64,000 nucleotides of DNA from an uncultured Lachnospiraceae bacterium (GCA_910579285.1 CAJTTT010000015.1:1-64000); one strand, 5' to 3'. Numbered from the stretch's first letter, positions 1-8,678 are shown. A program made the numbers and translations. Notes: a model not told the origin generated them from the letters alone.

Positions 1-393
1 CAGACTCGGCAGTCTGCGTCCCAAGAATTACTTCGTAATTCTTGTTGGCTTTGCCAAGGTTTTTCGCGTCTGAGATATAACTTAACTGACGCAGACTCGG
101 CAGTCTGCGTCCCAAGAATTACTTCGTAATTCTTGTTGGCTTTGCCAAGGTTTTTCGCGTCTGAGATATAACTTAACTGACGCAGACTCGGCAGTCTGCG
201 TCCCAAGAATTACTTCGTAATTCTTGTTGGCTTTGCCAAGGTTTTTCGCGTCTGAGATATAACTTAACTGACGCAGACTCGGCAGTCTGCGTCCCAAGAA
301 TTACTTCGTAATTCTTGTTGGCTTTGCCTTACATTACTGCTTCTGAGATGTGTTGCAATTGACGCAGACTCAGCAGTCTGCGTCCCAAGAATT
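1..393. repeat. 91-bp tandem repeat array with strong hairpins
   Basis: Four units with a 91-bp period begin at 1, 92, 183 and 274, and a fifth partial unit begins at 365 and stops near 393. The first three are essentially identical; the fourth diverges in its last 35 bases. Each unit holds three perfect hairpins: arms GACGCAGACT and AGTCTGCGTC with a 4-nt loop (spanning the unit junction), arms AAGAATTAC and GTAATTCTT with a 3-nt loop, and TTGGC/GCCAA with a 3-nt loop. The fifth copy keeps both 10-bp arms and changes only the loop. The array probably continues left of the window. I see no credible gene in it. Confidence 0.95.
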
Positions 394-488
394 ACCGCAT
401 ACTTTCTCTGATATTGAAAGAAACTACAGCATTTGAAATATTAGTTTATCATACCATATCCATCCTACAAATGACAGGAGTGAAAAAC

Positions 489-1424
489 GTGAAATATGAA
501 AAACTTTACCCTCCCCCCTCAATTTCGAGCAGTCTGAACCAGACCTCAAAAGAACGGTCGGTAAGCGGTTCGCGGGAGTATGTTGACTATATCGCCGAAT
601 CCCACCTGCGCATCTGGTACAATACCCAGCCCGAAGGCTATGCGAATCATTACCACAATGCAATGGAAATCATTGTCTGCGCGGAAAATCAATATATCAT
701 TACCACCAAAAACAGCACTTACACGCTGAAACCGGGAGACATTTTGATTATTCCTCCCTATATGCTGCACGAGCTGCACAGCGAGCCGTCCGGCGCACGC
801 TTCATCTTTCTAGTCGACCTTGAAATGCTGCAATGCTTTCAGGACTACAAGGCGCTGAACCCGGCTTTCATCGAAGCGTATCTGTGCACAGCCGCTCTGC
901 GCCCTGATATTTACCGTCAGGTTTATGACTCCCTGATGCGGATGGCCGATCTCTATTTCTCCCATCAGGTTTTCTGGGAAATCTCCATATACTCCGTGCT
1001 GCTGGAACTTTTTGCCACCATAGGCGCAGACCACTACCTCCAGAACTCGGACAAGAGCGTGGAAGACACCTCCGACAAACAGTCGGAAAACTACGCTCTT
1101 TTCGCCAACCTGCTCAACTTTATCGACACCCACTACGCGGACGACCTGACACTGGAGCAGGCGGCGGAGTATATCGGCTTTTCCAAATACCATTTTACCC
1201 GCCTCTTTAAGCAGCACACCAATACCACGTTTCACAACTATCTGTGCTACAAGAGGATCCAGGCGGCGCAGTCATTGCTCACCGCAGACAGAAACCGTCC
1301 CATTACGGATATCGCTTTTTGCAGCGGTTTCAACAATCTGACGACCTTCAACCGCTGTTTCAGCAAATACACAAACTGTTCTCCCACGGAATACCGCAAT
1401 AAACTGCGCCACGAAGAAGTGTAA
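489..1424 (+). CDS. AraC-family transcriptional regulator with cupin sensor domain
   Basis: This is a cytoplasmic DNA-binding regulator of about 311 residues. An N-terminal cupin-like ligand pocket (about residues 38-105, with HYHNAMEIIV and PGDILIIPPYMLHEL) is followed by a C-terminal pair of AraC helix-turn-helix motifs (about residues 205-305, including GFSKYHFTRLFK and the closing FSKYTNCSPTEYR). I chose GTG at 489 because AGGAG lies 9 nt upstream; the frame is open back to a TTG at 414 without a good ribosome binding site. The stop is one base from the stop of the convergent sugar permease gene, so the two transcripts must overlap. Neighbourhood suggests it controls the sugar transporter at 1426-4805; the effector is unknown. 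Confidence 0.9.
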   Translation: MKYEKLYPPPSISSSLNQTSKERSVSGSREYVDYIAESHLRIWYNTQPEGYANHYHNAMEIIVCAENQYIITTKNSTYTLKPGDILIIPPYMLHELHSEPSGARFIFLVDLEMLQCFQDYKALNPAFIEAYLCTAALRPDIYRQVYDSLMRMADLYFSHQVFWEISIYSVLLELFATIGADHYLQNSDKSVEDTSDKQSENYALFANLLNFIDTHYADDLTLEQAAEYIGFSKYHFTRLFKQHTNTTFHNYLCYKRIQAAQSLLTADRNRPITDIAFCSGFNNLTTFNRCFSKYTNCSPTEYRNKLRHEEV

Positions 1425-1425
1425 C

Positions 1426-2268
1426 TTATCCTTTGACGCCGCCGAGCGCCACACCTGCTATGATATACTTGGACAGGAGCAAATATACCACAATAAGAGG
1501 TAACACCGTCAACGTCAGTCCCATATAGACAGAGCCGTACTCGGTCTTATAAATATCGCCCTTCAACAGGCTGACCATGATAGGCATGGTATATTTCTTC
1601 TGATCCGTCAGCAGTACGAGCGGTGTAAACAGGTTGTTCCAGCTCGCCACGAAACTGAAGATCGCCTGCGTAGCAATGGCCGGTTTCATAATGGGCAGCA
1701 CAATCCTGTTAAAGATCATAAACTCTTTCGCACCGTCAATTCTGGCAGACTGTACAATCTCCATAGACAGTGTGGGCTGTAAATACTGTCTCATAAAGAA
1801 CACCATTGTCGGCGATGCGATCGCCGGTAAAATCAGCATGGACAGTCTGTTCGTCATATGTATCTTATAAACCATCTGATAGAAACCAATCATCGTCACC
1901 TGTGCCGGAATCATCATAACTACCATGATAAAACTGAAAAACGCGTTCCTCAGTTTCCAGTTGTAAGCCACCTGCGCATATGCCGTCAGCGAGGAAAAGT
2001 AGATTGCCAGCGCGGTTGCTCCTATGGAAATGATCAGCGAGTTTGCAAAACCGACTGCCGGGTTAAAGCTCTTGCCGAGCAGGATCTTGATGTTGTTCAT
2101 CATATAGGAGGACGGAATCAGCGAGATTGCATGCTGCTGTATCTCCGTCGTGGATCTGGTCGCGTTCACAATCATAATCCAGAAAGGCAGAACACTTAAA
2201 ACTGCCAGAAAGATGCATACCACATATATCACAATCTTCATTACACGATTTTCTTTATTCTTTAACAT
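1426..2268 (-). CDS. carbohydrate ABC transporter permease, MalG type
   Basis: Inner-membrane permease of a CUT1 sugar importer, 280 residues, with about six membrane segments. The cytoplasmic EAA loop that contacts the ATPase is visible around residues 173-196 (SARIDGAKEFMIFNRIVLP). The ATG overlaps the end of the upstream malF-like gene by 7 bases (ATGTTAA), typical of translational coupling, and GGAG sits 8 nt before it. It is the last gene of the binding protein, MalF, MalG operon. No ATPase gene accompanies it, so it probably uses a shared MsmX-type ATPase encoded elsewhere. Substrate not determinable from sequence. Confidence 0.93.
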   Translation of the reverse strand: MLKNKENRVMKIVIYVVCIFLAVLSVLPFWIMIVNATRSTTEIQQHAISLIPSSYMMNNIKILLGKSFNPAVGFANSLIISIGATALAIYFSSLTAYAQVAYNWKLRNAFFSFIMVVMMIPAQVTMIGFYQMVYKIHMTNRLSMLILPAIASPTMVFFMRQYLQPTLSMEIVQSARIDGAKEFMIFNRIVLPIMKPAIATQAIFSFVASWNNLFTPLVLLTDQKKYTMPIMVSLLKGDIYKTEYGSVYMGLTLTVLPLIVVYLLLSKYIIAGVALGGVKG

Positions 2269-3257
2269 GATGCATTCTCCTTTCCGGCTTTCATTTTTTT
2301 CGCGTAAGCCTTCTGCTGCTGTCTGATCTGTTTATTGAGCTTCGCCTCATCCTTGTCCCGCATAACAAAGAACATCATTGCCGCGAGAACCGCTATAATC
2401 AGGAACATAACCATGCTCGCCGCTGCCGCCCTGTTGTACATATAACTTCCGCTGAATGCCTGCTTGTAGATGAACAGACTGGTTGTCAGTGTCGCATCGT
2501 CCGGCTTGCCGTCCTGGAACAGTCTCGGGATATCGAACATATTCAGACCGCCGATCAGACTCGTAACAAGCGTAAATAGGAGAATGGTCTTAATGTTGGG
2601 CATTGTAATATAGAAGAAGGTCTGTACACGGTTCGCGCCGTCCACCTCCGCCGACTCAAATATTTCCGGGCTGATTCCCAGAATGCCAGAGATCAGTGTA
2701 ATCATGGTGGATCCGTACCACATCCATGTCTGGATAAAGATCACAACGCCTCTCGCCACAGTTTTACTCCTCAATAATTCTATAGGCGCATCGATGAATC
2801 CGAACCGCACGAGCAGATCGTTGATCGGCCCCATCGGATACCCGAAAAATCCGCTGAACAGGATAGCGATTGTCGCCGCCGTAATGATATTTGGCATATA
2901 GAGCAGTACCTTAAACGCACCCTGTCCCTTTACCTTGCTCCTCTTATCTGTAAACCACGCCGCTAACAGAAGAGCGAGTAACATCTGCGGAATAAAGTTT
3001 GCAAGCCATATGACTACCGTATTCCGAAACGCCAGCTGAAATGACGGACTCGACAATACCGTCTTAAAGTTCCTGAAAAGATCGTCTGTCAGGAAATGAA
3101 TATCCGTCTTCCCCAGACCCTTCAAATCGGTAAATCCGATCACTGCCGTATACACGGTCGGATATAACGAAAACAATAAAAATGCGATCACAAACGGAAT
3201 ACTAAATAGATAGCCGTATTTCGCATATCTGTCATAACCCGGTTTCTTACTTTTCAT
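2262..3257 (-). CDS. carbohydrate ABC transporter permease, MalF type
   Basis: Second permease subunit of the same CUT1 importer, about 331 residues. The first membrane segment lies in the N-terminal 40 residues, and the EAA-type loop reads ESAEVDGANRVQTFFYITMP. I start at the second in-frame ATG (3257), which has a purine-rich GGGAAGGTGG upstream, rather than the ATG eight codons earlier, which has none. The C-terminus is Lys/Gln-rich. It lies 111 bp downstream of the binding-protein gene, separated from it by a strong hairpin at 3303-3330. Confidence 0.92.
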   Translation of the reverse strand: MKSKKPGYDRYAKYGYLFSIPFVIAFLLFSLYPTVYTAVIGFTDLKGLGKTDIHFLTDDLFRNFKTVLSSPSFQLAFRNTVVIWLANFIPQMLLALLLAAWFTDKRSKVKGQGAFKVLLYMPNIITAATIAILFSGFFGYPMGPINDLLVRFGFIDAPIELLRSKTVARGVVIFIQTWMWYGSTMITLISGILGISPEIFESAEVDGANRVQTFFYITMPNIKTILLFTLVTSLIGGLNMFDIPRLFQDGKPDDATLTTSLFIYKQAFSGSYMYNRAAAASMVMFLIIAVLAAMMFFVMRDKDEAKLNKQIRQQQKAYAKKMKAGKENASC

Positions 3258-3302
3258 CCTTCCCCACCTTCCCGCAATCATTTTTATTACCCTTCATTTC
3301 AA

Positions 3303-3330
3303 CAGGGCGGACGCTAATGTGTCCGCCCTG
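3303..3330 (-). promoter_or_regulatory. intergenic stem-loop between binding protein and permease genes
   Basis: A perfect 10-bp inverted repeat (CAGGGCGGAC / GTCCGCCCTG, 8-nt loop) lies between the solute-binding gene and the permease genes. No T-run follows it on the minus strand, so it looks like an mRNA-stabilising or partial-termination hairpin that lets the binding protein be made in excess. That role is inference from position. Confidence 0.6.
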
Positions 3331-3368
3331 CCATAACAGTTATTATGATTACTCTGTGTGTCTGTAAC

Positions 3369-4805
3369 TTACTCTACGATAACATCCAGATTGTCCGCTA
3401 CCTGCTGCTTGAAGTCAGCGATTGCCTGCTCACGGGACTTGTTGCCTGATGTATACTCACGAGTCTGGTCTCTCCAGTACTGGTTGATGGTCTCGTCGTA
3501 CTGTGTCAGGTTGGTACCCTTCGCATACTGGTTCGCAGGAACGAATGCATCAAACATGTTCTGTCCGCCAAGGAAATCAATGGAACCGTCGGACTTGGAC
3601 ATAACCGTGCCGCTTGCAACCGCGTCCTTCGTGCCGCCCTCACCGTTCAGTGTGCCGTTCGCCCACTTGTACTGCAGACCTTCCTCCGAGCTGTCCAGCG
3701 TAATCCACTCGATGATCTTGCCGACAGCTTCCGCTTTCTGACTGTCCTTGTTTGCAAGAATCCATGTGCCGCCCCAGAAGAAACCGATGGGAGGCGTGCA
3801 GACTGCCCAGTCGCCGTATGTACCTTCGCCTACGGCTGCGCCGCCGCAGTTAGGAGCCATGGTGTAGTTGATCAGCCATGCGGGGCCGAAGAAACCGAAG
3901 ATATCCTTCTCGCCTTCACCCTTCATATCAGCAAACCATGCATCCTGCCAGTCCTGTGTATCATTGTGGTAACCATTGTCCTTTAACTTCTTGGAGAGGT
4001 CAAGGAACTCTTCACGCTTCGGATCGATGGTGAGCTTGCCGTCAACAATCCATCCCTGGTCGGAGCTGTTCTCAACTGCATGCCACATATCACCGTCGCC
4101 GGATACAATGCCGTAGCCCTTTGCCTTCAGATCTTCTGCTGCCGTAAAGAACTGATCCCAGCCGGGGCCAATCTTCTTTTCGATCTCAGCCGGATCATCT
4201 GTGCCCCATACATCCTTAGCGATGGAACGACGATAAATAAATGCGCCGCCTGTTGCCTGATAACCGAGACCTACTAACTGTCCGTCAGGGTTGGTTCCGA
4301 TATCAACCGTGTACTGTGCGATATCCGCTTCCTTTAACTTCGCATCCACATCAATACCCATATCAGCGTAAGGCATTGCATACTGGCTTGCATCGCCCTG
4401 CGTATACTTCAAAACGAATGCTGCCTCAGCGCAGTAGAGGTCGGGAGCTTCCGCACCGCCTGCTGCCAGCGCCTGGTCAAGAGCGGGCTGGTAAGCGCCG
4501 TCTGTGGTTGCAATAATCGTGGTGTTAATCTTGTAACCGAAATCGGGATGCGCCTCAATATACTTCTCAATCATGCCGGGCACCTCATCGGTAAACGCCC
4601 ACACATTGATCGTGTCAGAGCCGCCGCCGGATGTACCTGCGTCCGCTGCCGGTGCACTGTCGCTGCCGGAATCCGCTGACGGAGTCTCCTGTGCTGCCCC
4701 GCTGTCACTTGAATCTGCTGCCGGTGCGCTGCTGCCGCCGCCACAGCCTGTCAGAAGAGAAGCTGCCATACAGCCGCACAACATACATGCTAAAAACTTT
4801 TTCAT
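3369..4805 (-). CDS. extracellular solute-binding lipoprotein, CUT1 sugar ABC transporter
   Basis: Captures sugar outside the membrane and delivers it to the two permeases downstream. The 478-residue precursor has a lipoprotein signal peptide with lipobox LLTGC (Cys21), a Gly/Ser/Ala/Asp-rich linker to about residue 60, and a family 1 type binding fold. GGAGG lies just before the ATG. It is the first gene of the operon. Substrate unknown; the AraC-type regulator nearby is common for plant or host glycan transport operons. Confidence 0.93.
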   Translation of the reverse strand: MKKFLACMLCGCMAASLLTGCGGGSSAPAADSSDSGAAQETPSADSGSDSAPAADAGTSGGGSDTINVWAFTDEVPGMIEKYIEAHPDFGYKINTTIIATTDGAYQPALDQALAAGGAEAPDLYCAEAAFVLKYTQGDASQYAMPYADMGIDVDAKLKEADIAQYTVDIGTNPDGQLVGLGYQATGGAFIYRRSIAKDVWGTDDPAEIEKKIGPGWDQFFTAAEDLKAKGYGIVSGDGDMWHAVENSSDQGWIVDGKLTIDPKREEFLDLSKKLKDNGYHNDTQDWQDAWFADMKGEGEKDIFGFFGPAWLINYTMAPNCGGAAVGEGTYGDWAVCTPPIGFFWGGTWILANKDSQKAEAVGKIIEWITLDSSEEGLQYKWANGTLNGEGGTKDAVASGTVMSKSDGSIDFLGGQNMFDAFVPANQYAKGTNLTQYDETINQYWRDQTREYTSGNKSREQAIADFKQQVADNLDVIVE

Positions 4806-4936
4806 CTTTCATCCTCCTTTTCTTTTACACGTTTTTTGTACCACTATCTTGTGTATTTTGATAGCGTACTTTTATTTTATTCAGTTATATTTGTTTATTC
4901 TTTACACTTCTTGCTCTCGGTTAAACAATTATTGCT

Positions 4937-4967
4937 AAATGAATCCAAAAAAACATCTCATTCATTT
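4937..4967. promoter_or_regulatory. inverted repeat upstream of the sugar operon, possible operator
   Basis: AAATGAAT at 4937-4944 and ATTCATTT at 4960-4967 form a perfect 8-bp inverted repeat with 15-bp spacing in the AT-rich region between the binding-protein start (4805) and tRNA-Thr. It could be a binding site for the neighbouring AraC-type regulator. I did not find a convincing sigma-A promoter for the operon in this region. Confidence 0.3.
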
Positions 4968-5012
4968 GTAATAATTGACAAAACCCGCCAAAAAATCCGT
5001 GCATTTTAAGTA

Positions 5013-5041
5013 TTGACAAGTCTATTCCTTTTTGATAGACT
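5013..5041 (+). promoter_or_regulatory. probable promoter of tRNA-Thr
   Basis: TTGACA at 5013-5018, a 17-bp spacer and TAGACT at 5036-5041 lie 37 bp before the tRNA. The spacer carries a 7-bp inverted repeat, AGTCTAT (5019-5025) and ATAGACT (5035-5041), which overlaps the -10 element. Confidence 0.6.
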
Positions 5042-5077
5042 ATAACACGGTGACAAAAGGAACATCCTTTTCATCAG

Positions 5078-5150
5078 GCTGCTGTGGCTCAGTCGGTAGA
5101 GCGTCGCATTGGTAGTGCGGAGGTCACGGGTCCGATTCCCGTCAGCAGCT
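5078..5150 (+). tRNA. tRNA-Thr (anticodon GGT)
   Basis: A 73-nt cloverleaf. Acceptor GCTGCTG (5078-5084) pairs with CAGCAGC, the D arm is GCTC/GAGC, the anticodon stem TCGCA/TGCGG encloses loop TTGGTAG with anticodon GGT, and the T arm is ACGGG/CCCGT. The 3' CCA is not encoded (TCC follows). Confidence 0.97.
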
Positions 5151-5154
5151 TCCT

Positions 5155-5186
5155 AAACCCCGTCAGTTTACGGCGGGGTTTTTTCT
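5155..5186 (+). terminator. rho-independent terminator after tRNA-Thr
   Basis: An 8-bp perfect stem AAACCCCG/CGGGGTTT with an 11-nt loop is followed by a T-run. Confidence 0.9.
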
Positions 5187-5220
5187 TTTGAATTTTTATC
5201 AATAAAGGAAGGACATCCCC

Positions 5221-5973
5221 ATGAACAGTCTGCTTTCTTTTCTGATTATCTGCCCCTTAAATTTCCTCGCCGGACTGGTGGATTCCATCGGCGGCGGAGG
5301 CGGGCTCATCTCCCTGCCTGCTTTTATGCTGGCCGGACTTTCTCCCCACGCGGCGGTAGCCACCAACAAGCTGGCATCCACTACCGGCACCTCGGTTTCC
5401 ACCGCCCGCTATTGCAAAAACGGCTGTTATGAAAAGCGGCTGGCTCTTCCCGGTATCCTGTGTGCGCTCATCGGTTCCTTTCTGGGGGCGCGGCTCGTCC
5501 TGCTCACAAGCGATGTGATTCTGAAACGGATGATGCTCATTATCCTGCCCGTGGTTGCCGCCGTTGTTCTTTTAGACAAAAAGAAGCCGGCATATGATGA
5601 ATCCTTTCCGGCTTCCCGCCGTATGCTGATTGTATGTATCAGCGCCCTGATCATCGGCGTCTATGACGGTTTCTACGGGCCTGGCACAGGCACTTTTCTC
5701 CTGCTGGCCCTGACCAAAGCGGCGCGCATGGACATCCGCACCGCCTCCGGCAATGTGAAACTGATTAATCTGTCTTCCAACGCGGCCGCCCTGGCCACCT
5801 TTCTCTTCAGCGGTTACGTCCACATCGCCTACGGACTGGCAGGGGCCGTCTTCTGCCTTCTGGGCCACTATATCGGCTCCGGGCTTGTAATGAAAAATGG
5901 CAGCAAGGTTGTCCGCCCTGTCATTATTCTGGTACTGCTTCTTCTTTTTATCAAAATAATCTCCGGGAGCTGA
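5221..5973 (+). CDS. TSUP/TauE-SafE family membrane transporter
   Basis: A 250-residue integral membrane protein of the sulfite exporter TauE/SafE family, with about eight hydrophobic segments. The N-terminal signature GLVDSIGGGGGLISLPAF and the NKLASTTGTSVS stretch are characteristic, and a half-repeat follows with DGFYGPGTGTF. Members move sulfite, sulfoacetate or related small anions across the cytoplasmic membrane; the substrate here is unknown. AAGGAAGG precedes the ATG. It stands alone between tRNA-Thr and its own terminator. A role in sulfur metabolism would fit the sulfite-reductase-like gene at 38503-41088 but they are not linked. Confidence 0.9.
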   Translation: MNSLLSFLIICPLNFLAGLVDSIGGGGGLISLPAFMLAGLSPHAAVATNKLASTTGTSVSTARYCKNGCYEKRLALPGILCALIGSFLGARLVLLTSDVILKRMMLIILPVVAAVVLLDKKKPAYDESFPASRRMLIVCISALIIGVYDGFYGPGTGTFLLLALTKAARMDIRTASGNVKLINLSSNAAALATFLFSGYVHIAYGLAGAVFCLLGHYIGSGLVMKNGSKVVRPVIILVLLLLFIKIISGS

Positions 5974-5996
5974 AACAGCCGCCGGAGATTATTTTT
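5953..5996 (+). terminator. terminator of the TSUP gene
   Basis: A 14-bp stem AAAATAATCTCCGG/CCGGAGATTATTTT spans the stop codon and ends in a T-run. Confidence 0.85.
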
Positions 5997-6066
5997 GATA
6001 AATATTGCGATATTCTGCTTTTTCTGAATCTTGTGTCACATTTATCACACATACAGAGGACTTTGG

Positions 6067-7284
6067 TTATCTGCCGGTCTCACGCCTTTTTTCCATATTA
6101 GATACAATAATGCTGCAGCACGCGTCGCCCGTGATGTTGACCGTGGTGCGTCCCATATCGAAGATCCTGTCCACGCCTGCCACCAGCGCGATGCCGTCCA
6201 CGGGAAGCCCTACCGAGGTCAGCACCATCGCGAGCATCACCATGCCTGCTCCCGGTACACCGGCCGTGCCGATGGAAGCGAGTGTAGCCGTCAGCACGAT
6301 GGTAAGCATCTGGGGCAGAGTCAGTTCGATGCCATAGCAGGCCGCGATAAAGATCGCGCACACACCCTGATAAATCGCCGTGCCGTCCATGTTGATGGTT
6401 GCGCCAAGCGGCAGCACAAAGGAGGAAACTTCCCTGGAAGCGCCCAGCTTCTGCGTGCATTCCATATTCAGCGGCAGCGTTCCCACGGAGGAGGCGCTGG
6501 AAAAGGCAAACAGGATCGCCGGCATCATGCCCTTAAAAAATTTCACCGGGCTTAAGCCGCCCAGCGTTCCCACCGTGAGGGAGTATACCACCAGCGCATG
6601 CACAAAATAGCAGATATACGCCGTCAAAAGCACCATCGCCAGAGAGCCGATGATGGCTGGCCCGTTCTCCGCAATCACGGGACACAGCAGACAGAATACG
6701 CCGACAGGCGAAAGTTTTAAGATCATCTCCATGCACTTCATAAAGATTTCATTCAGATCGTTGAAGGCGTTGACCACCGTCACGTTCTTCTCCCCCACCG
6801 AGACAATGGCAAAACCGATCAAAAGCGCCATCACAATAATCTGGAGCATGTTGGCGTTGACCATAGGCGAAATGAAATTGGAGGGAAAGATATTGACCAC
6901 CGTCTCCATCAGAGACGTGGATTCGGCCGCCTCATAGGCCAGGTCTGTGGTTGCAATGGCCGGAAACATTCCCTTGAACAGATTGCCGCCAACCAGGCCG
7001 ATCACAATGGCCACCGCCGTGGTGCACATATAGTAGGCCACCGTCTTAAGGCCGATGGATCCTACCTTTCTCACATCTTTCATGGAAATGATGCCGCACA
7101 TGATGGAAAACAGCACAATCGGCACCACGATAAACTTGATCAGATTTAAAAAGATCGTTCCGAACGGCTTGATGTACGCGTTGGCAAAATCGTAATAGTC
7201 TCCCATCAGAAGACCCGCAACAATCGCCAGCACCAGCGCAATAAAAATCTGCGTGGCAAGTGAAAGCTTTTTCTTTTGCTGCAT
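6067..7284 (-). CDS. dicarboxylate/amino acid:cation symporter (DAACS family)
   Basis: A 405-residue sodium- or proton-coupled symporter of the GltP/SstT/DctA family. The hallmark re-entrant loop sequences are present: a serine-rich stretch FAFSSASSVGTLPL, followed by LGATINMDGTAIYQG and a second hairpin TAGVPGAGMVML. Typical substrates are glutamate, aspartate, serine/threonine or C4-dicarboxylates; the exact one cannot be read. AGGGGG lies 7 nt before the ATG. Monocistronic by layout, with the divergent sigH gene upstream. Confidence 0.92.
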   Translation of the reverse strand: MQQKKKLSLATQIFIALVLAIVAGLLMGDYYDFANAYIKPFGTIFLNLIKFIVVPIVLFSIMCGIISMKDVRKVGSIGLKTVAYYMCTTAVAIVIGLVGGNLFKGMFPAIATTDLAYEAAESTSLMETVVNIFPSNFISPMVNANMLQIIVMALLIGFAIVSVGEKNVTVVNAFNDLNEIFMKCMEMILKLSPVGVFCLLCPVIAENGPAIIGSLAMVLLTAYICYFVHALVVYSLTVGTLGGLSPVKFFKGMMPAILFAFSSASSVGTLPLNMECTQKLGASREVSSFVLPLGATINMDGTAIYQGVCAIFIAACYGIELTLPQMLTIVLTATLASIGTAGVPGAGMVMLAMVLTSVGLPVDGIALVAGVDRIFDMGRTTVNITGDACCSIIVSNMEKRRETGR

Positions 7285-7374
7285 AATGTAACCCCCTCTG
7301 TTTTATTTTCTGTTTTTATGTTATCATAATTTTACACGAAAACAAATCATTTTTCTAAATCCAGGGGAAAAGCG

Positions 7375-7989
7375 ATGCGGGAAGACTATACGAACTACAG
7401 CGATGAGGAGCTGCTGATCCGCCTGCGGGACGGCGAGCCGGGAATCACAGACCACATTATGAATAAGTATAAAAATCTGGTGAGAAGCAAGGCCAAGTCC
7501 ATGTACATCCTCGGCGCAGACAGCGAGGATCTGATCCAGGAAGGCATGATCGGGCTGTTTAAGGCGATCCGCGACTACGACAGCGGCCGCGATGCCAGTT
7601 TTTTCACCTTTGCGGACCTGTGTGTCTCCAGACAGATGTATACGGCAGTGCAGGCCTCCAGAAGGCAGAAACACATTCCCTTGAACAATTACATCTCCCT
7701 CTATGGAAATGTCTCCGAGGGACACGACGGCGAGGAGGAAGCGCTTGTCAATGTGCTGGCTTCCGATTCCGGCTTAAATCCTGAAGCGGTGGTCATCGAC
7801 AAAGAAAATGTAGACAGGCTGGAAATGCTGATCGAACGGGAACTGAGCAATTTTGAAAAACAGGTGCTTGACCTGTATCTGACAGGCATGGGATACCAAC
7901 AGATCGCAAAAGTGCTTGGACGGGACGACAAATCCACAGACAACGCCCTCCAGAGGATCAAGTCGAAACTCCGAAGGGCGATGAAATAA
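7375..7989 (+). CDS. sigH: RNA polymerase sporulation sigma factor, sigma-H
   Basis: A 204-residue sigma-70 family factor that in Firmicutes directs early stationary-phase and sporulation genes. Region 2 is clear (residues about 20-90, with DSEDLIQEGMIGLFKAIRDYD and FFTFADLCVSRQMYTAV), followed by RRQKHIPLNNYISLY, a stretch typical of sigma-H. Region 4 has LSNFEKQVLDLYLTGMGYQQIAKVLGR plus the recognition helix KSTDNALQRIKSKLRR. AGGGGAAAAGCG precedes the ATG. Slightly shorter than the Bacillus protein. It converges on ispF, a gene that lies in the same general neighbourhood in Bacillus. It indicates a spore-forming host. Confidence 0.93.
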   Translation: MREDYTNYSDEELLIRLRDGEPGITDHIMNKYKNLVRSKAKSMYILGADSEDLIQEGMIGLFKAIRDYDSGRDASFFTFADLCVSRQMYTAVQASRRQKHIPLNNYISLYGNVSEGHDGEEEALVNVLASDSGLNPEAVVIDKENVDRLEMLIERELSNFEKQVLDLYLTGMGYQQIAKVLGRDDKSTDNALQRIKSKLRRAMK

Positions 7990-8031
7990 CGGAGAAATCT
8001 GCTTTGTTCCGGGAAACCAGGCGGTCTCTCC

Positions 8032-8580
8032 CTATTTCCCCGCTCCGCTGCGCGGGCAGCCCCCGCATGTGCCGCAGTTCTTCGACACATCCTCGCTGTA
8101 AAGCTCCCTTGGGCTTGTGAGCAGGCATATGGCCTGGGCAGATATGCCCTCGCCGCTCCCCGTAAATCCGAGTCCCTCCTCGGTGGTGGCCTTCACATTC
8201 ACCTGTGACGCCTCTATGCCGAGGGCTTTCGCAATGTTCTCCCGCATCTGATCGATATGGGGCCGCATCTTAGGCGCCTGCGCGATAATCGTTGCATCAA
8301 TGTTTTCCACAAGAAACAGGTTTTCATTAAGGAGCGCCGCCACATGCTCTAAAAGCTTCACGGAGGAGATCCCCCTGTAAGCGGGGTCAGTGTCCGGGAA
8401 ATGCTTCCCGATATCCCCCAGCGCCGCCGCTCCCAGAAGCGCATCCATCACGGCGTGAAGCAGCACATCCGCGTCAGAGTGTCCAAGAAGCCCCTTTTCA
8501 TAGGGGATTTCCACCCCGCCGATGATACATTTTCTGTCTTCTGTCAGCCTGTGCACATCATATCCCATTCCGATTCTCAT
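8032..8580 (-). CDS. ispF: 2-C-methyl-D-erythritol 2,4-cyclodiphosphate synthase with Cys-rich tail
   Basis: Catalyses cyclisation of CDP-methylerythritol phosphate in the MEP isoprenoid pathway. Metal-binding and active-site motifs are intact: GMGYDVHRL at the N-terminus, [28 protein letters not shown] and the [20 protein letters not shown] block. The family is about 157 residues; this protein has about 182, with a C-terminal extension ending [16 protein letters not shown] start at the second ATG (8580), which has GGAG 6 nt upstream. The extra CxxCxxC tail is unusual and could bind metal or iron-sulfur. Confidence 0.95.
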   Translation of the reverse strand: MRIGMGYDVHRLTEDRKCIIGGVEIPYEKGLLGHSDADVLLHAVMDALLGAAALGDIGKHFPDTDPAYRGISSVKLLEHVAALLNENLFLVENIDATIIAQAPKMRPHIDQMRENIAKALGIEASQVNVKATTEEGLGFTGSGEGISAQAICLLTSPRELYSEDVSKNCGTCGGCPRSGAGK

Positions 8581-8654
8581 AGATATCTCCATTTCTGCGC
8601 TGCTTTATGCGCATATCGAGTTTGTGGCAAGCAACGCGCAGACACAAATCTCGC

Positions 8655-8678
8655 GATTGAAAATTTTAATTTTCAATC
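8655..8678. repeat. perfect 11-bp inverted repeat
   Basis: GATTGAAAATT and AATTTTCAATC flank two bases between the MATE pump gene and ispF. It has no adjoining T-run on the minus strand beyond its own AT bases. It may be a weak terminator or stabilising hairpin in the MATE-ispF intergenic region. Confidence 0.5.

Noticed and set aside
82..297. 71-codon open frame on the minus strand in the repeat array
   Set aside because: It is a translation of the 91-bp repeat with no ribosome site and repeats its own sequence.
1..393. CRISPR array
   Set aside because: Units are contiguous and near-identical with no unique spacers, and no cas genes are present.
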